Under the pieces are notes generated by a model, which did not search any database, was not told where the DNA came from, and saw nothing but the letters and a program-made list of their open reading frames with translations. The translations under genes and the position numbers were made by a program. Of a stretch of DNA of 64,000 nucleotides, positions 27,873 through 39,200 are shown in pieces. Source of the DNA: Jaminaea rosea (taxonomy: Eukaryota > Basidiomycota > Exobasidiomycetes > Microstromatales); assembly GCF_003144245.1 (NCBI RefSeq), contig NW_020289977.1, positions 1,302,001-1,366,000 of the forward strand, given 5' to 3'. Every line of letters starts with the position of its first letter. Position 1 is the first letter of the stretch.

Positions 27873-30640
27873 ATGACCGACTTCAAAGAGGTCAAGGCTC
27901 CCCTGCTGGGCGAGGTCCAGCACGCGCCGCCGCAGACGAGCGACACCACGACGGCACAGGCAAGACGTCGTCTTCGCGCTTTTGCCCTTTTGGCTCTCTG
28001 CGTCCCCTTGGCAGTCTTATCGCTCAGCGGCAGTACGCCGAGCTGGCCAGAATGGGATTTGTCGCTCGCGCGCATTCGACGACCCTGTCATGGCTTCTTC
28101 CCGCCTCCTCATCACCCTCATCATCCCCTTCGTATCACTTTCTACTCGGGTGGGGACCTCTTCAAAGGCGTTAGGGGCCGACTTGAAGGAGCGTCGACTG
28201 CGGGACTTGGAGATATTGCTCATCGCCTGGAGAGCCTTTTCCTTTCGATTCCAAGCCCAGAGAGCGCGAAAGAAACGCTGCGAGGCTACACGACTGAGTG
28301 AGCGTTCCGGCGCGGATACGGACGCACACAGCTTTGCTGAATTGCCCACTCACACTCGCCCGCAGACCGCACATCGCAGGTGGAGATGCTGACTATCGAT
28401 CAGCCCTGCAGGTGCAAAAGCAATGGGCTTCTCTCCTCGATCTCCCGGAGCAAGACCCTACGGACCTCCTCTTCGATGCTGGCTCGTCCGAAAGCCAGCA
28501 CTATCTCACAGGCGACTGGAAGGGGCAAGGAGGGTACGCTCTAGGCCCTGTACGTGTATGGACTGATACCTACCATGTCTGGCTCAATGACCCGCAGGAG
28601 GATGCTTCATCGCTCAGCCTCGGCCCAGCTACCAAAAAAAGAGTTGACAAGACTGCACCAACCTGGGAAGCTGACCTTCGCGAGGACACGCTCGACGACG
28701 ACCCTACCAGCGTGCACCGCATCCCCGCCTTTCACGGTTACAGCAAACCAGGCTCAGCTTCCGGCCCTTTGGTATTTGCAGGATACTGCAGCCCTTCCGA
28801 CTTTGCCCTGCTCAAGAAACGCAAGATCCCTGTCAAGGGAGCAATCACGCTCTGCAGGTACGGCGGCCTGTTCCGCGGCCTCAAAGTGCTCGCGAGCTAC
28901 GAAGCCGGTGCAGTCGGCACTCTCATCTTCTCCGATCCTATCGAGGACGGCAATGTCACCGAGGCTAACGGGCACAAGGCCTACCCCGATGGTCCTGCCA
29001 GGCAAGCCACCTCCATCCAGCGTGGAAGTGTCCAGGCTTTGAGTGCCTACCCTGGCGACCCTGGCACGCCTGGCCGACCCAGTTACAAGAACGCCACGCG
29101 CCTAGACGCAAGGAAGGCCGACTCACTACCCAAGATTCCTTCGCTTCCCATCAGCTACAAGAATGCTGCGCGTCTCTTCGCAGCTCTTAAGGGGAAGGGC
29201 GTCAACAGCAAGGAATTCGAAGAAGCGGGCAAGGGCACTTGGCTCGGCGCCATCCCGGATGTCAAAGAGTACTGGACCGGCCCCACTCCCGAGGACGTGG
29301 TGGTCAAGATGAACAACGCGATGACTCCTCCATCCACCGTCAAGCCGATCTGGAACAGCTATGCCCTCATTCCTGGAGTGGTCCAGAACGAAGTTGTCGT
29401 TTTGGGAAGCCACCGTGATGCCTGGTCGTGTGGAGCGGGCGACCCCTCGTCAGGCGCAGCCGCCGTCCACGAGGTGGTTGCAGGGTTTGGCGCCCTACTC
29501 AAGACCGGTTGGAGACCATTGCGCTCCATCCTCGTTACCAGCTGGGATGCAGAGGAATACGGACTCGTTGGAAGTACAGAATTTGGCGAGGACTACGCCA
29601 AGTGGCTCCAGGAACACGCCGTCGCCTACCTGAACACGGACGTTGCCGCCTCCGGTACAGGGCTGAAGACGGGCGCATCTCCCTTACTCGCCGAGCTACT
29701 CCGCGGGGCTGCTCGCAACGTCACTGACCCTAATGGAGACGGCAATGCCACCATCCAACTCAGCACCGTCAAGCCCCTTGGCTCTGGCTCAGACTTCTCC
29801 GTCTTCCTCCAGCACCTGGGGATTCCCTCCTCTGATATTGGCTATGCGCACACCCCTGGGCGGGGCGATCCTGTCTACCACTACCACTCGCAGTACGACT
29901 CCTTCTCCTGGATGGAGAAGTACGGTGACCCGGAGTTCAAGCACATCACCACCATTGCCAAGGTCCTGGGTCTCGCGGCTCTGAGGGTAGCAGATGGAGT
30001 GATTCTGCCCTTCAGCTTGGAGGAGGAAGCAAACACTATCGCTGAATACGTCACCAAAGTCGAAGAGGTGGCGAAGAAGAATGGAGCTGGCGTCAGGACT
30101 AGTGGAGGCTGCCATGGCAGTCAGAAGGGCAAGCTCGACTTCACCAAGCTGCATCGCGAGGCAAAGCAATTACAGCGTGCCGCTCAGCGCTTGGAGTGCA
30201 AGAAGGCCAAGATCAGCAAGGAGCTTGAGGAGCTTTTCTCCTCCATCGGCAAGAGCGATAACAACGGCGACACACCTGCCGGGCAGAAGCTCCGTCGTCT
30301 GCTGCACCTCCTCGCCGAGGCGCAGAAGATCAACACTGCGTCCCGCACATTTGAGCATCACTTCATCCACCCAAAGGGACTCAAGGGCCGTCCATGGTAC
30401 CGTTCGCTCCTTGTTGCGCCTGGACGTTGGCTGGGGTACGGGGCTACCCCGCTTCCCGGGCTGACGGAGGCTATCACACTTGATGGCGGTGAGGGGGCAA
30501 GCGGAGAGGTGCAGAGGCTCGATAAGGCCATGCGCGAGGCAGGCAGCATGTTGATGAAGGCCGTCGATGGTGGGCACAAGAAGGGAAGGCACGGCGAGCA
30601 CGGCCATGGGCATGTACACGAGCATCGTCATCGCGATTGA
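27873..30640 (+). CDS. M28B zinc peptidase, transferrin-receptor/GCPII-like, type II membrane protein
   Basis: Two exons, 27873-28297 and 28366-30640, 68-nt intron, 899 aa. One membrane segment, FALLALCVPLAVLSLSG (~residues 35-55), follows a short cytosolic tail. A PA-like domain (~160-330: VFAGYCSPSDF, KGAITLCRYGG, AGAVGTLIFSDP) is inserted as in the family. The peptidase core has the zinc ligands and catalytic Glu in place: LGSHRDAW, GAGDPSSGAAA, SWDAEEYGLVGS, YLNTDVA and YHYHSQYDSF. A TfR-type helical dimerisation domain follows. The protein ends in a His-rich tail (GEHGHGHVHEHRHRD). Fungal relatives include Vps70 and Tre1/Tre2; unlike Tre1/2 and the transferrin receptor, the active site looks intact here. 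Likely vacuolar or endosomal (inference). Confidence 0.92.
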
Positions 30641-30833
30641 TGCTGAGCAGCGATGTCCCGCGTAGGATGTAGCCTAGATGTGGCCAAGTATTCTCTGCTT
30701 ATCGCTTCCGCTCTACGAATCACAATGACGAATCTTGATCTTATTTGCGTTAACACAGGAGAGATTCGAGCTCTCAATCGGGAGACCCAGCGAGAGCGAA
30801 AGGAGCGCATTGATTGACAATCCCTTGACCCAC

Positions 30834-32659
30834 CTAGCACTGCTTGCTGTAGCCCGTAGCTTTCACCCCGTGTCCTGTAGGGCGATGGGCATGCTTACCC
30901 TGATGATGCGCCTTCTTCTTATGCTCTGCCTGGTTCGCTTTAGCATGGGCGCCCAGCAAAGCCAGCCCAGCCTCAGGGCTGTCCGTCTTCTCAAGCTGCT
31001 CCGTCTTTTCCATGATCTTTGTGAACAGAAGCTCGACCAGCTGCTCAGTGACCGTCTCGCGGACCACAACGCGGAGCACTTCAACGTCGCTTGCGTCCGG
31101 AGAGAGGTTATAGTTGGGCACAATGAGCCCCTCGACGCGCAGCAAAGTCTGGATCCACTTCTGCTGGATGTGCGGGTGCTTCTGACGGAAGTCCTCGCTG
31201 AACCTGAAAGCAACGACGGGCAGGCCCGCCTCGTAGTTTTCGGCATCATCGTCGTCCAATGCACCTACGGCCGTGCCTGCCGCGGCGACCTTGCTCGCTG
31301 GTCGATGGATGTCCGAAAGGACCTCGTACTTGCCCGACAGCTCGAGGGCGCGAGAGAGCAGGCGCGCGTTCTTGAGGTCGAAGTCCATTACGTCCTTGTA
31401 CCCGTTGAAGCCCAAGGAAAGGAAACGGAACGCCTGTGCCAGCACAGGAGCGGCGGGTCGGGAGAAGTTGAGACCGAAGGAATACTCGACTGACCCGAGG
31501 TAATGAAGCTCAAAGACGAGCTCCTTGGGCACTACATCCGGACTGCGGAAGATCACCCAGCCCAGTCCAACTTGCGTCATGCCGAACTTGTGGCCTGACG
31601 TGTTGATCGACACGACTCGAGGAAGCTGGAAGTCCCACTTGAGGTTCGGGTGAGCGAAGGGAGCGACCATTCCTCCCGAGGCACCGTCGACGTGGATAGG
31701 TACATCGAGGCCGGTGCGCTTCTGCAGGTCGTCGAGGAGGCTGTGCATCTCCTCGACGGGCTCGTAGTGGCCCGTGTAAGTGGATCCAAGGATAACGATG
31801 ACACCGATAGTCTCTTCGTCGACCATCTCGATCGCCTTCTTCGGGTCCATGCGGTAGTGACTCTCCTTGCTCACGGGGACGAGGCGCTCCTCGAGGTCAA
31901 AGTAGCGGGCAAACTTCTCGATGGCTACCTGAGCATTGCTACCGTAGACGACGTTGCCGAGACCGCGCCAGGGCTTGCCCTCAGCTTGACGCTTCTGCTG
32001 CCAGCGCTTCTTCATAGCGAGACCGCCGAGCATGATGGCCTCGGATGAGCCGGTAGTGGCTGTTCCAAAGGCCTGCTTCCATTCGCCGTTGGAGTCCTGC
32101 GGGTGCGATAGCGAGATGTCAACGGCCACATGCAGCCAATTATCGTGGCTTCATCGCTTCTCTCACGCACCTTCTCCTTGGGAGCGTGCCAGAGAGCCGC
32201 GAGTTGCGAAATGCATCTTCCGTGAATAGCCAACGTCTGCGGATACTCGTCCTGGTCTACGATGTTGACATACTGGTGGTCCTTGACCAGTCGCTCTCCC
32301 CACTCAGGCAGACTGGTGTGCACGAAGGAAGCCAGGTTGAGGGCGGGTTTACCGTCCAACTCGAGCTCATTGTTAAGCAGATGGTACGATGCCTCCTCCG
32401 AAAGCCCGTCCTGGGGAAGCTCGTGCTTGGGGATGCCCTCTGTCTCGTAGCGGCCGGCGAAGATGTTGGCGTGCGAGTCGCGAGACGCTGCGCCTGCTTT
32501 GGCGAGGATGCTGTGGGATCGCGAGCGAGAGGAAAGAGACAGATCTGGGTCAGCACGAGGTGGGGTCAATGACGTTGTATGCTGCTGCATTCACTTGAGA
32601 TGCGGGTGGTCGCGCGCCTGCTCCAAGAGCTGGTCAGAGTGGACTTGGCGAGCGAGCAT
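30834..32659 (-). CDS. GAD1: Glutamate decarboxylase
   Basis: PLP enzyme converting glutamate to GABA, the entry to the GABA shunt. Three exons, 32659-32595, 32510-32171 and 32096-30834, with introns of 84 and 74 nt, give 555 aa. Landmarks: VNIVDQDEYPQT, the TTGSSEAIMLGGLAMKKRW block, IPIHVDGASGGMVAPF-type sequence (here VPIHVDGASGG), the PLP lysine in SINTSGHKFGMTQVGLGW (~residue 300), YLGSVEYSFGLNFSRPA, and a C-terminal basic His-rich tail (HKKKAHHQGKHAHRPTGHG). Catalytic residues appear intact. Whether the tail binds calmodulin, as in plants, cannot be read from sequence. Convergent with the M28 gene. Confidence 0.95.
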
Positions 32660-33053
32660 GGTGACGAATAATTCTGAGTCTAGATGGTAGATGACAGAGG
32701 AGGGTCAAGAGTGATACCTCCTTTGATGATGCTTCACAGCCTCAATCAAGCCTCGTTTGCCTCCACTCCCCTCGACGGAGCTTCGCGCTTCCCACTCCGG
32801 CGGACGGCAGGACGGGGGACCCTCGACATGGGTCCATTTTCGATTCACGACCGCCGGCACGAGGACTCGGCTTTGCTCTCCTTCGAGCGGCAAAGCTGCA
32901 AGTCCACGGCAAGCCGGCATGGCCAGGCGGGGAGCTGGGCGCTAGGGCCAGGCTTCACAACACACCATCAGGATGCCGTCATCCAACAGACAACAGACCT
33001 CGAGGGCGGAGAAGACTTGATACGATGATACGAATTTGGCAACACGGGGAACG
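32660..33053. other. Intergenic region, GAD promoter side
   Basis: About 390 bp between the GAD start codon and the permease stop codon, both minus. No gene seen; presumably the permease terminator plus the GAD promoter. Confidence 0.35.
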
Positions 33054-34973
33054 CTACTTCGAGGTGGCTTCAAACGGCGTCACAGTGACCTGTGGCTTGG
33101 GACTATCGGCGCCCTCACCCTTGTCGACCTCTGACTTCTCGCCCATATCCCCATCGGCGGACGCAGATCGAGATCGCTGCTCAACATCCTCCATCACGTC
33201 ACCCTGCACATACGACTGCACGAATGCAAATGGCGTTCCATCGAAGTCGACGGTGTCCTCTTCCTTGAGCTCGTACCAGCCCTTCTCCTTAACGCTTACG
33301 CCTCCCTCGACGGGGGAGAGCTGGTTGAAGAGGATGTAGCACAGAGCAGAGGAAAGCGAGCCGGTGAAGAAGGCCATCTGGTAGACTCGGACCAGTCCCA
33401 TGGGCACATTAGCACCCAAGGTCGGGGAGACGGCAGCCACGAATCCGGGAAGATTGAGAGCGCACCCAATCAGATAGGCAGCGTACGCCCTCCAGTTGAA
33501 TCCACGAGCGTAGCGGGCGGCACCGTGTGACTGGTAAAGGCTCGGCACATCGATCTTGCCTCTCCTCAGAGCGTACGAGTCGCACATGATCACTCCCAGG
33601 ATGGGTGCGAGGAGGACGGAGTAGGCCGACAGGTAGGAGGTAAAGCTTGACGAAGAACTGGCAAAGTACCAGGGGCAGATGCAGAGCGAGATGAGGGCGC
33701 ACAAAATCTGGCCACGTTTGATGGTGATGTAGCGCGGCAGGAGGGCAGTCAGGTCCGATCCGGCTGACAAGGAGTTGGCTGCCACGTTCGTTCCCATCTG
33801 GGCAATGATGAAGGCGGCAGCGATGAAGAAGACGCCAGCTCGGGTGGAAGAGTTGTACGGGTCTCGGTCGAGGAGACCAGAGAGGATGTCGAGCGGATTC
33901 CAAGTGGTGGCGCCGTCGAAGAGAACGGTTGATGACGACGAGACGAGGATGCCGATCAAGCTGGTGATGGAGAAGACCAGCGGGATCGAGAGAAGCTGAG
34001 GGAGCATGACATCGCTGCGCTTGCGGGCGAGACGGGCGCTACAGTCAAGAAGATAGGACAAGGTCAGCCTTTGTGTTGCCGCACTCTGAGATCGCCTGCC
34101 TCGCACTCACAAGTCGGGCTCATTACAAGCCAGTGTGACCATGTTGCTCAGCTGGCTGAAGACAGCTACCACAAACCCCCACCCGAGCGTGCTGCCGCTG
34201 ACCGTAGCCTTCTGATGCACCACGGGTCCCAGTCCGCCAGCAAGGCCGACGGTCCAGCCGAACAGTCCCAATGCTGCAATAGGCATGGCGACTGCCTTCG
34301 CGGTAAAGAGGTGCTTGATCTTTTGTGGGCTGACCCAGGTGGTTGGGAACTGAAGCAGCCAGAAGATGAAGAATGAGAGGAAGTCGTTGCGCGTCGTGCC
34401 CGACAGTTGGGCAGAAGCGTTGCCCCAGGATGGCGAAAGGGAGCGAAGAACCAGCTTGGTGCATTCACCGCCGACCCCTGCGCGTGAGAGGCGATGATGT
34501 TGGGAGAAACAGGTCAGAAAAGGAATACTCTGTCGCAACGCGTCCGCCTACTTACACGACTGAAAAGCGAACCACACTACCGCGAGAACCACACGATTCA
34601 ATACCGGCCACACGCTACCGTAGACTCCCCAGGCGCTCCTCGCCAGTACTGGGAACCCGATATGGTACGCCGCACCAGTCCTAGCCTGAGCCGCAATGAC
34701 GACCGCTGTGATACCGTACCCGATCCAAACGGCTAGCCATGCCTGCCACCAACTGAGACCTGCCGCGACGGCGGTCGAGGCGATCATCATTGATGAGAGG
34801 TTGAAACCATCTGCAATCCAGAAGCCGAGATAGTTGAGGGCGCCCCATGTTCGCAAAGAGGGAGGGAAGGGTTTGAGGTCATCGTTGATGAGAAAGGCTT
34901 GGCTGCGGGAGGAGTGTAGAGGCGCGCCTGGCACAGTGAGGCTAAAGTGCGGGCGTCGTAAATGGTGAAGCAT
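33054..34973 (-). CDS. NCS1-family permease (uracil/uridine/allantoin type)
   Basis: Plasma-membrane proton symporter of the nucleobase-cation-symport-1 family. Three exons, 34973-34556, 34477-34111 and 34038-33054, with introns of 78 and 72 nt, give 589 aa. Start and spans fit the Fur4/Dal4/Fui1 subgroup: NDDLKPFPPSLRTWGALNYLGFWIADG, here preceded by a short tail, then FAFQSWVGGECTKLVL, FLSFFIFWLLQFP, the substrate-site segment CNEPDFARLARKRSDVMLPQL, and LGVIMCDSYALRRGKIDVPSLYQ. About 12 hydrophobic segments. Members transport uracil, uridine or allantoin and the sequence alone does not settle which, so no symbol is given. The acidic Ser-rich C-terminus may be a target of ubiquitin-dependent turnover. 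Confidence 0.92.
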
Positions 34974-35588
34974 GGTGCGACGTTTGTAGTAAAGGAAGGG
35001 GTTGCGATGAGATTGTCGATGAGGAAGAACCTCTCGTCTATATGAACTCCTCTCTTCTTCGTATCATCGCGTCCTCGTCACGCCCTTTGCTTGACGTGGG
35101 AACTTCCTTCCTCGTCTCGATAAGAGTGACTGCCGACGCGCTGCTCGTGTGAGCGCCAGTGTGAGTGAGCGCCGCTCTCTCAAGCGACGACGACGACGCT
35201 CGCATTTCTCCCCGCGCCGCCCTCTCGCCGTGTCCCTGCAGCTCGGTCAGTCTTATCTCGCGTCGTCCCACGGGGGGAACCAGGACTCACTTGGGAGGGA
35301 TGAGGTGGACGAATTCAGCTTGGCAGGGCAGGCAGTGTAGTCGATGATTGTCACGGGAAGACAGGTGGCAGCGAGACGGCGGCGAAACGGGCTTGCTTGC
35401 TGCGCACTCTTTGCTGGAGAGTCGCGCTGATGAGGAGTATGTTCGGTGGGCGGGGTGGCTATGGGGTCAGTCCTGCCGTCGATTGACAGCCTGCGGATCT
35501 GTCAAGATCTACGGTACGACCGATGCGAGCTCCCAGAGACCTTGAGCTCAGGCTGTATGACAATTTGACGGTGCTCAGCTTCGTGGTG

Positions 35589-35636
35589 AAGTCGACGTAA
35601 GACGCAGATTCGCGCCTGGCGGCCAAGTCGACGTAA
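35589..35636. promoter_or_regulatory. Paired AAGTCGACGTAA direct repeat
   Basis: The 12-mer occurs exactly at 35589-35600 and again at 35625-35636, 36 bp apart start to start, about 620 bp upstream of the permease ATG. The core GACGTAA resembles a bZIP (ATF/CREB-like) half-site. A regulatory role is inference. Confidence 0.4.
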
Positions 35637-35867
35637 ATGTAGTGCTCACCACGTGGCGCGCTCAAATAGGGGCCATTCTAGCGTCGTGGCTGACCGTAGC
35701 GGCTTGGACCCGCACGAGCCCCTATTATGGACTGACTGCCCGATGTAGCTGTCCGCCTAGAGCGAGGGCAGAAAGGCGATGAAACACTTGCACTGGATTG
35801 GTGCTCTCAGGCGCGGATGGACCTTTGAAGAGGGGTAGATGCGGCTCAGCTAGGCAGGGTCAAGCCC

Positions 35868-35886
35868 GCCTGCCTGCCTGCCTGCC
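35868..35886. repeat. (TGCC)n tetranucleotide run
   Basis: Four to five perfect units of TGCC/GCCT in the permease-IQGAP intergenic region. A simple repeat, nothing more is claimed. Confidence 0.8.
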
Positions 35887-36286
35887 AGAATGCTTGCCAT
35901 CGTCATGCGAAGTTGCAGACGGCGATGTTGAAACCAAAAGTGGGCGAACCCTTTTGCAACTTCATTTCTCACCATCAAAACCCCTCTAGCAACGCTGCCA
36001 CGCTACCACAAGCAACGACGACTCTTTCAGCTGCTCTTTGGCCGCCGTCCAACGACAGTCTACCACTTGACACACACGGCCAGGTCGAGTCGCGAAGGAC
36101 GCGCAGCTGCACGCGGACTCACCCACAGCCAAGTGAGCAGCGAGGCGAGAGCTCTGGGCGGAAGGGCCAACCAACCAACACAGGGGACAAACAAAGGCCG
36201 ACCGACGGAGCGAGTTGAGTGAGCGGGACCTGCTCGATTGCTCTTCATTCATCATCATCATCATCATCACGCCCTCGCAATCCGCG

Positions 36287-39200
36287 ATGACCATGGACAC
36301 GGCAAAGGCGACACCGCCGCCGCCGCCGTCGTCGTCAGGCGCAGCGTCATCTTCTGCTGCGTCACCTTCGGCAGCTCGATCATCGCCTTTCGCATATCAG
36401 CAGAAGCTCCTCGACCGCTCAGCATCAAAAAGCAGCGTCGGTGGAAGCAGCCTTAGCGGCGCCGGCGGCGCATCGGGTCTCTCCCCATCAACGAGCGTCC
36501 GTCGCTACCCGATGCCGAGCAGTCACAGACACACAACATCACTCGATCCAAGCCGCTTTGCCACGCCCACCTCTTCCTCACGATCGGTCAAGGCCACCAA
36601 CGGCAGCACGAGCAGCTCCACCGACTCGAGCCTGACCAATGGCAATCACTCGACATCGTCGCCTGCCTCGCGCACTGCGGCCACAGCTTCTACAGACTCG
36701 ACGCCCTTTGCGACACCTTCAGCAAGAGCGAACCGCCACATGTCGATGCAGCCCACTCCTAAAGCCAGCTTCACATCACCGCCAACGTCGCCGAAGAAGG
36801 TCTCAAGCCCATTCATGCGCTCCGCATCGCCGACAAAGGGCTTCTCCGACCGGCCGTCATCGCCCAGCAAGGGCAGCGCTAGCCCCACACCAGGCTCGCC
36901 GATCCGAGATGACAACTCGTGGATGTCATCGCCGACTGCAGGCGCCAACGCTGGCGGGCAGGGGTCCTTCTGGTCTTCGACGGGAGCTCAGCAGCAGCCA
37001 TCTGCTGTTCATTTGGGAGAGGTGGGAGATTTGAAGCGATCTAGCGTAGGTGCGCTCAAGATGATGCGCAACTATGCGCAAAAGGGAGGAGATGAGGATC
37101 ACGGGCTGGGTTCGTCGACGAGGATGACCGTGGGCAAGGCGAGGGGAGGACGTACAGAGAGGATCGATGAGGAGGTAAAGCCGTCTCGTCCGGGCAGGAT
37201 GGAGTCCGAGGATCAGCAGGAGGGTGAGATCTTCATTCCAGGTATCACATCGGGCGCAGAGGATGTCGCTGGTCTGCATGGTCGTATTCGCCTGGCTAGA
37301 CAGGACGCTGCTGGCGCTGGAACCATTGCATTGGGCAGGCCGACAAACTCCAACACGAGCCCCGTCGTATCCAACTTGCCCTTCTCCTCCACCTCCAAGT
37401 GGATGGACACGCAGCGCCACCTCCTTCAAGCCTACGAGTATCTTTGCCACTGCGGTGAAGCCAAGCAATGGATGGAGGCCTCAGTCGGCGAATCGCTGGG
37501 CGCAGTAGTGGACATGGAGAACGAGATGAGGGACGGAGTCTTCCTGGCCAAGCTTGCTCGCCATTTCGAACCCCAGCTGGTTCCGCGTATCTTTACGCAC
37601 CCAAAGCTCCAGTATCGCCATACGGACAACGTCAACTTTTTCTTCAAGTTCGTCCACTTTGTGGGGCTGCCCGTCTTCTTCCACTTTGAGTTGACAGATG
37701 TGTATGAGAAGAAGAACTTTCCCAAGGTCGTCTACTGCATTCACGCATTGAGGTGCGTCTGAGCTCGCGAGACTCATCTGGAGGACACGCTGACCACTGT
37801 CCCTCGTGCCCGCACACAGCCACATCCTTGCTCGACAGGGAAGATCGACCAAAGTAGGCAATCTCGTCGGCAAGCTCGAGTTCAGCGATGACCAGCTTCA
37901 GCAGACGCAGCGTGGCCTTGATGCAGCTGGCGTGGCAATGCCCAGCTTCGGCGGCCTGGGTAAGGCCTTGGCCAAGGAGATGAACGAAGAGCCCGAACCT
38001 GAGCCCGAGTCCGAAGAGGATCGTGAGTGGTCGCGTTGTACTGAGCTACAAAGAGGACCTTGCTGACCATCAGGGTATCTCTCTCACCGCCCGCACAGGC
38101 ATCGAGCGTGAGTTGGGCGAGAACGCTGCCCACATCGTATCCCTACAGTCTGCCTGTCGTGCGGCGCTGGCACGCCGCAACGCCGCCGAGCGCAAGCGTC
38201 TCGCTGAAGAAGCTCGAAGACGCGAGCGCGAGGAGGCGGAGCGACGACGCAAAGAGGCAGAAGAGGCCGAAAAGCGCCGCCTGGCCGCAGAGGCAGAAGA
38301 GCAACGACGCAAGGCTGAAGAAGCGGCAGCAGCAGCAGCGGCAGCTGAGGCAGCAAGGCAAAGAGCAGAGGAAGAACAACGCCGCAGAGATGAGGAGCTC
38401 CTCGCCAGCGTGGCTCCTAAAGTCCAAGCAGCAGTGCGAGGCGCCCTCCTACGCAAGCGCTTCTTTCGACGAATCTCTGAGCTGGACAAGCACGAGCAGA
38501 CCGTCATTGGGATGCAGGCGCAAGCTCGCGGCGTACTCGCGCGGAAGTCTTACCAGTCTCTCATCTCCCAACTTGCAGGCGCCACGCCGGATATTGTCAA
38601 GCTCCAGGCTGCTCTGCGCTCCACGCTGGCTAAGCGCCAGCTCCTGTCCAGGATCCAGGCGTTGCGCTCCTCAAGCAGCGAGATCGTCGGCGTGCAGGCG
38701 CAAGTGCGAGGCGTTCTGGCAAGGAGACGACAAACAAAAATGCGCGATGCGATGAGGCGCATCGAGGTCACACGCTCAGTCGGTGGTCTGCAGAGTATGG
38801 CTCGAGCTGCATTGGTAAGACGCAAGCATCACGAGCAGCAGAAGCGCTTTGAGGAGGCCACGCCGGACGTGACCAACTTGCAGGCGCAGATCAGAGGTGT
38901 GCTGGCGCGACAGGAGTACGAGTGGTGGCGTCAGCACATCCATGACAGCGAGCCTGTCGCGATCCACCTGCAATCCCTCATCCGAGGCTTGCTCGCACGT
39001 CGTCGTCACTACGCGCGCCTGCGACACTACCACGAGCAGATGAGCAAGGTGAGTGCGCGAGCTCGCACGACGTGGCATTGACATCACATTGACATCCTTC
39101 GACCGCTCTCCTCGCCCGCAGGTCGTCAAGATCCAGTCGCTCTTCCGAGCCAAGCAGCAAGGAGAGCAGTACCGCAGTCTTACGATGGGCAAAAATGTCC

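Larger units (their letters stand above)
34974..36286. promoter_or_regulatory. Long divergent intergenic region, permease / IQGAP
   Basis: 1.3 kb, the largest gap of its kind in the window. It contains two exact 12-bp copies of AAGTCGACGTAA, a (TGCC)n run, and an (ATC)6 run at about 36251-36268 in the IQGAP leader. No open frame with coding character. A regulated permease promoter would be expected here. Confidence 0.45.

Noticed and set aside
30740-30850. tRNA-like T-arm (GAGAG, ATTCGAG loop, CTCTC)
   Set aside because: No matching acceptor stem, anticodon arm or D-arm at the right distance on either strand.
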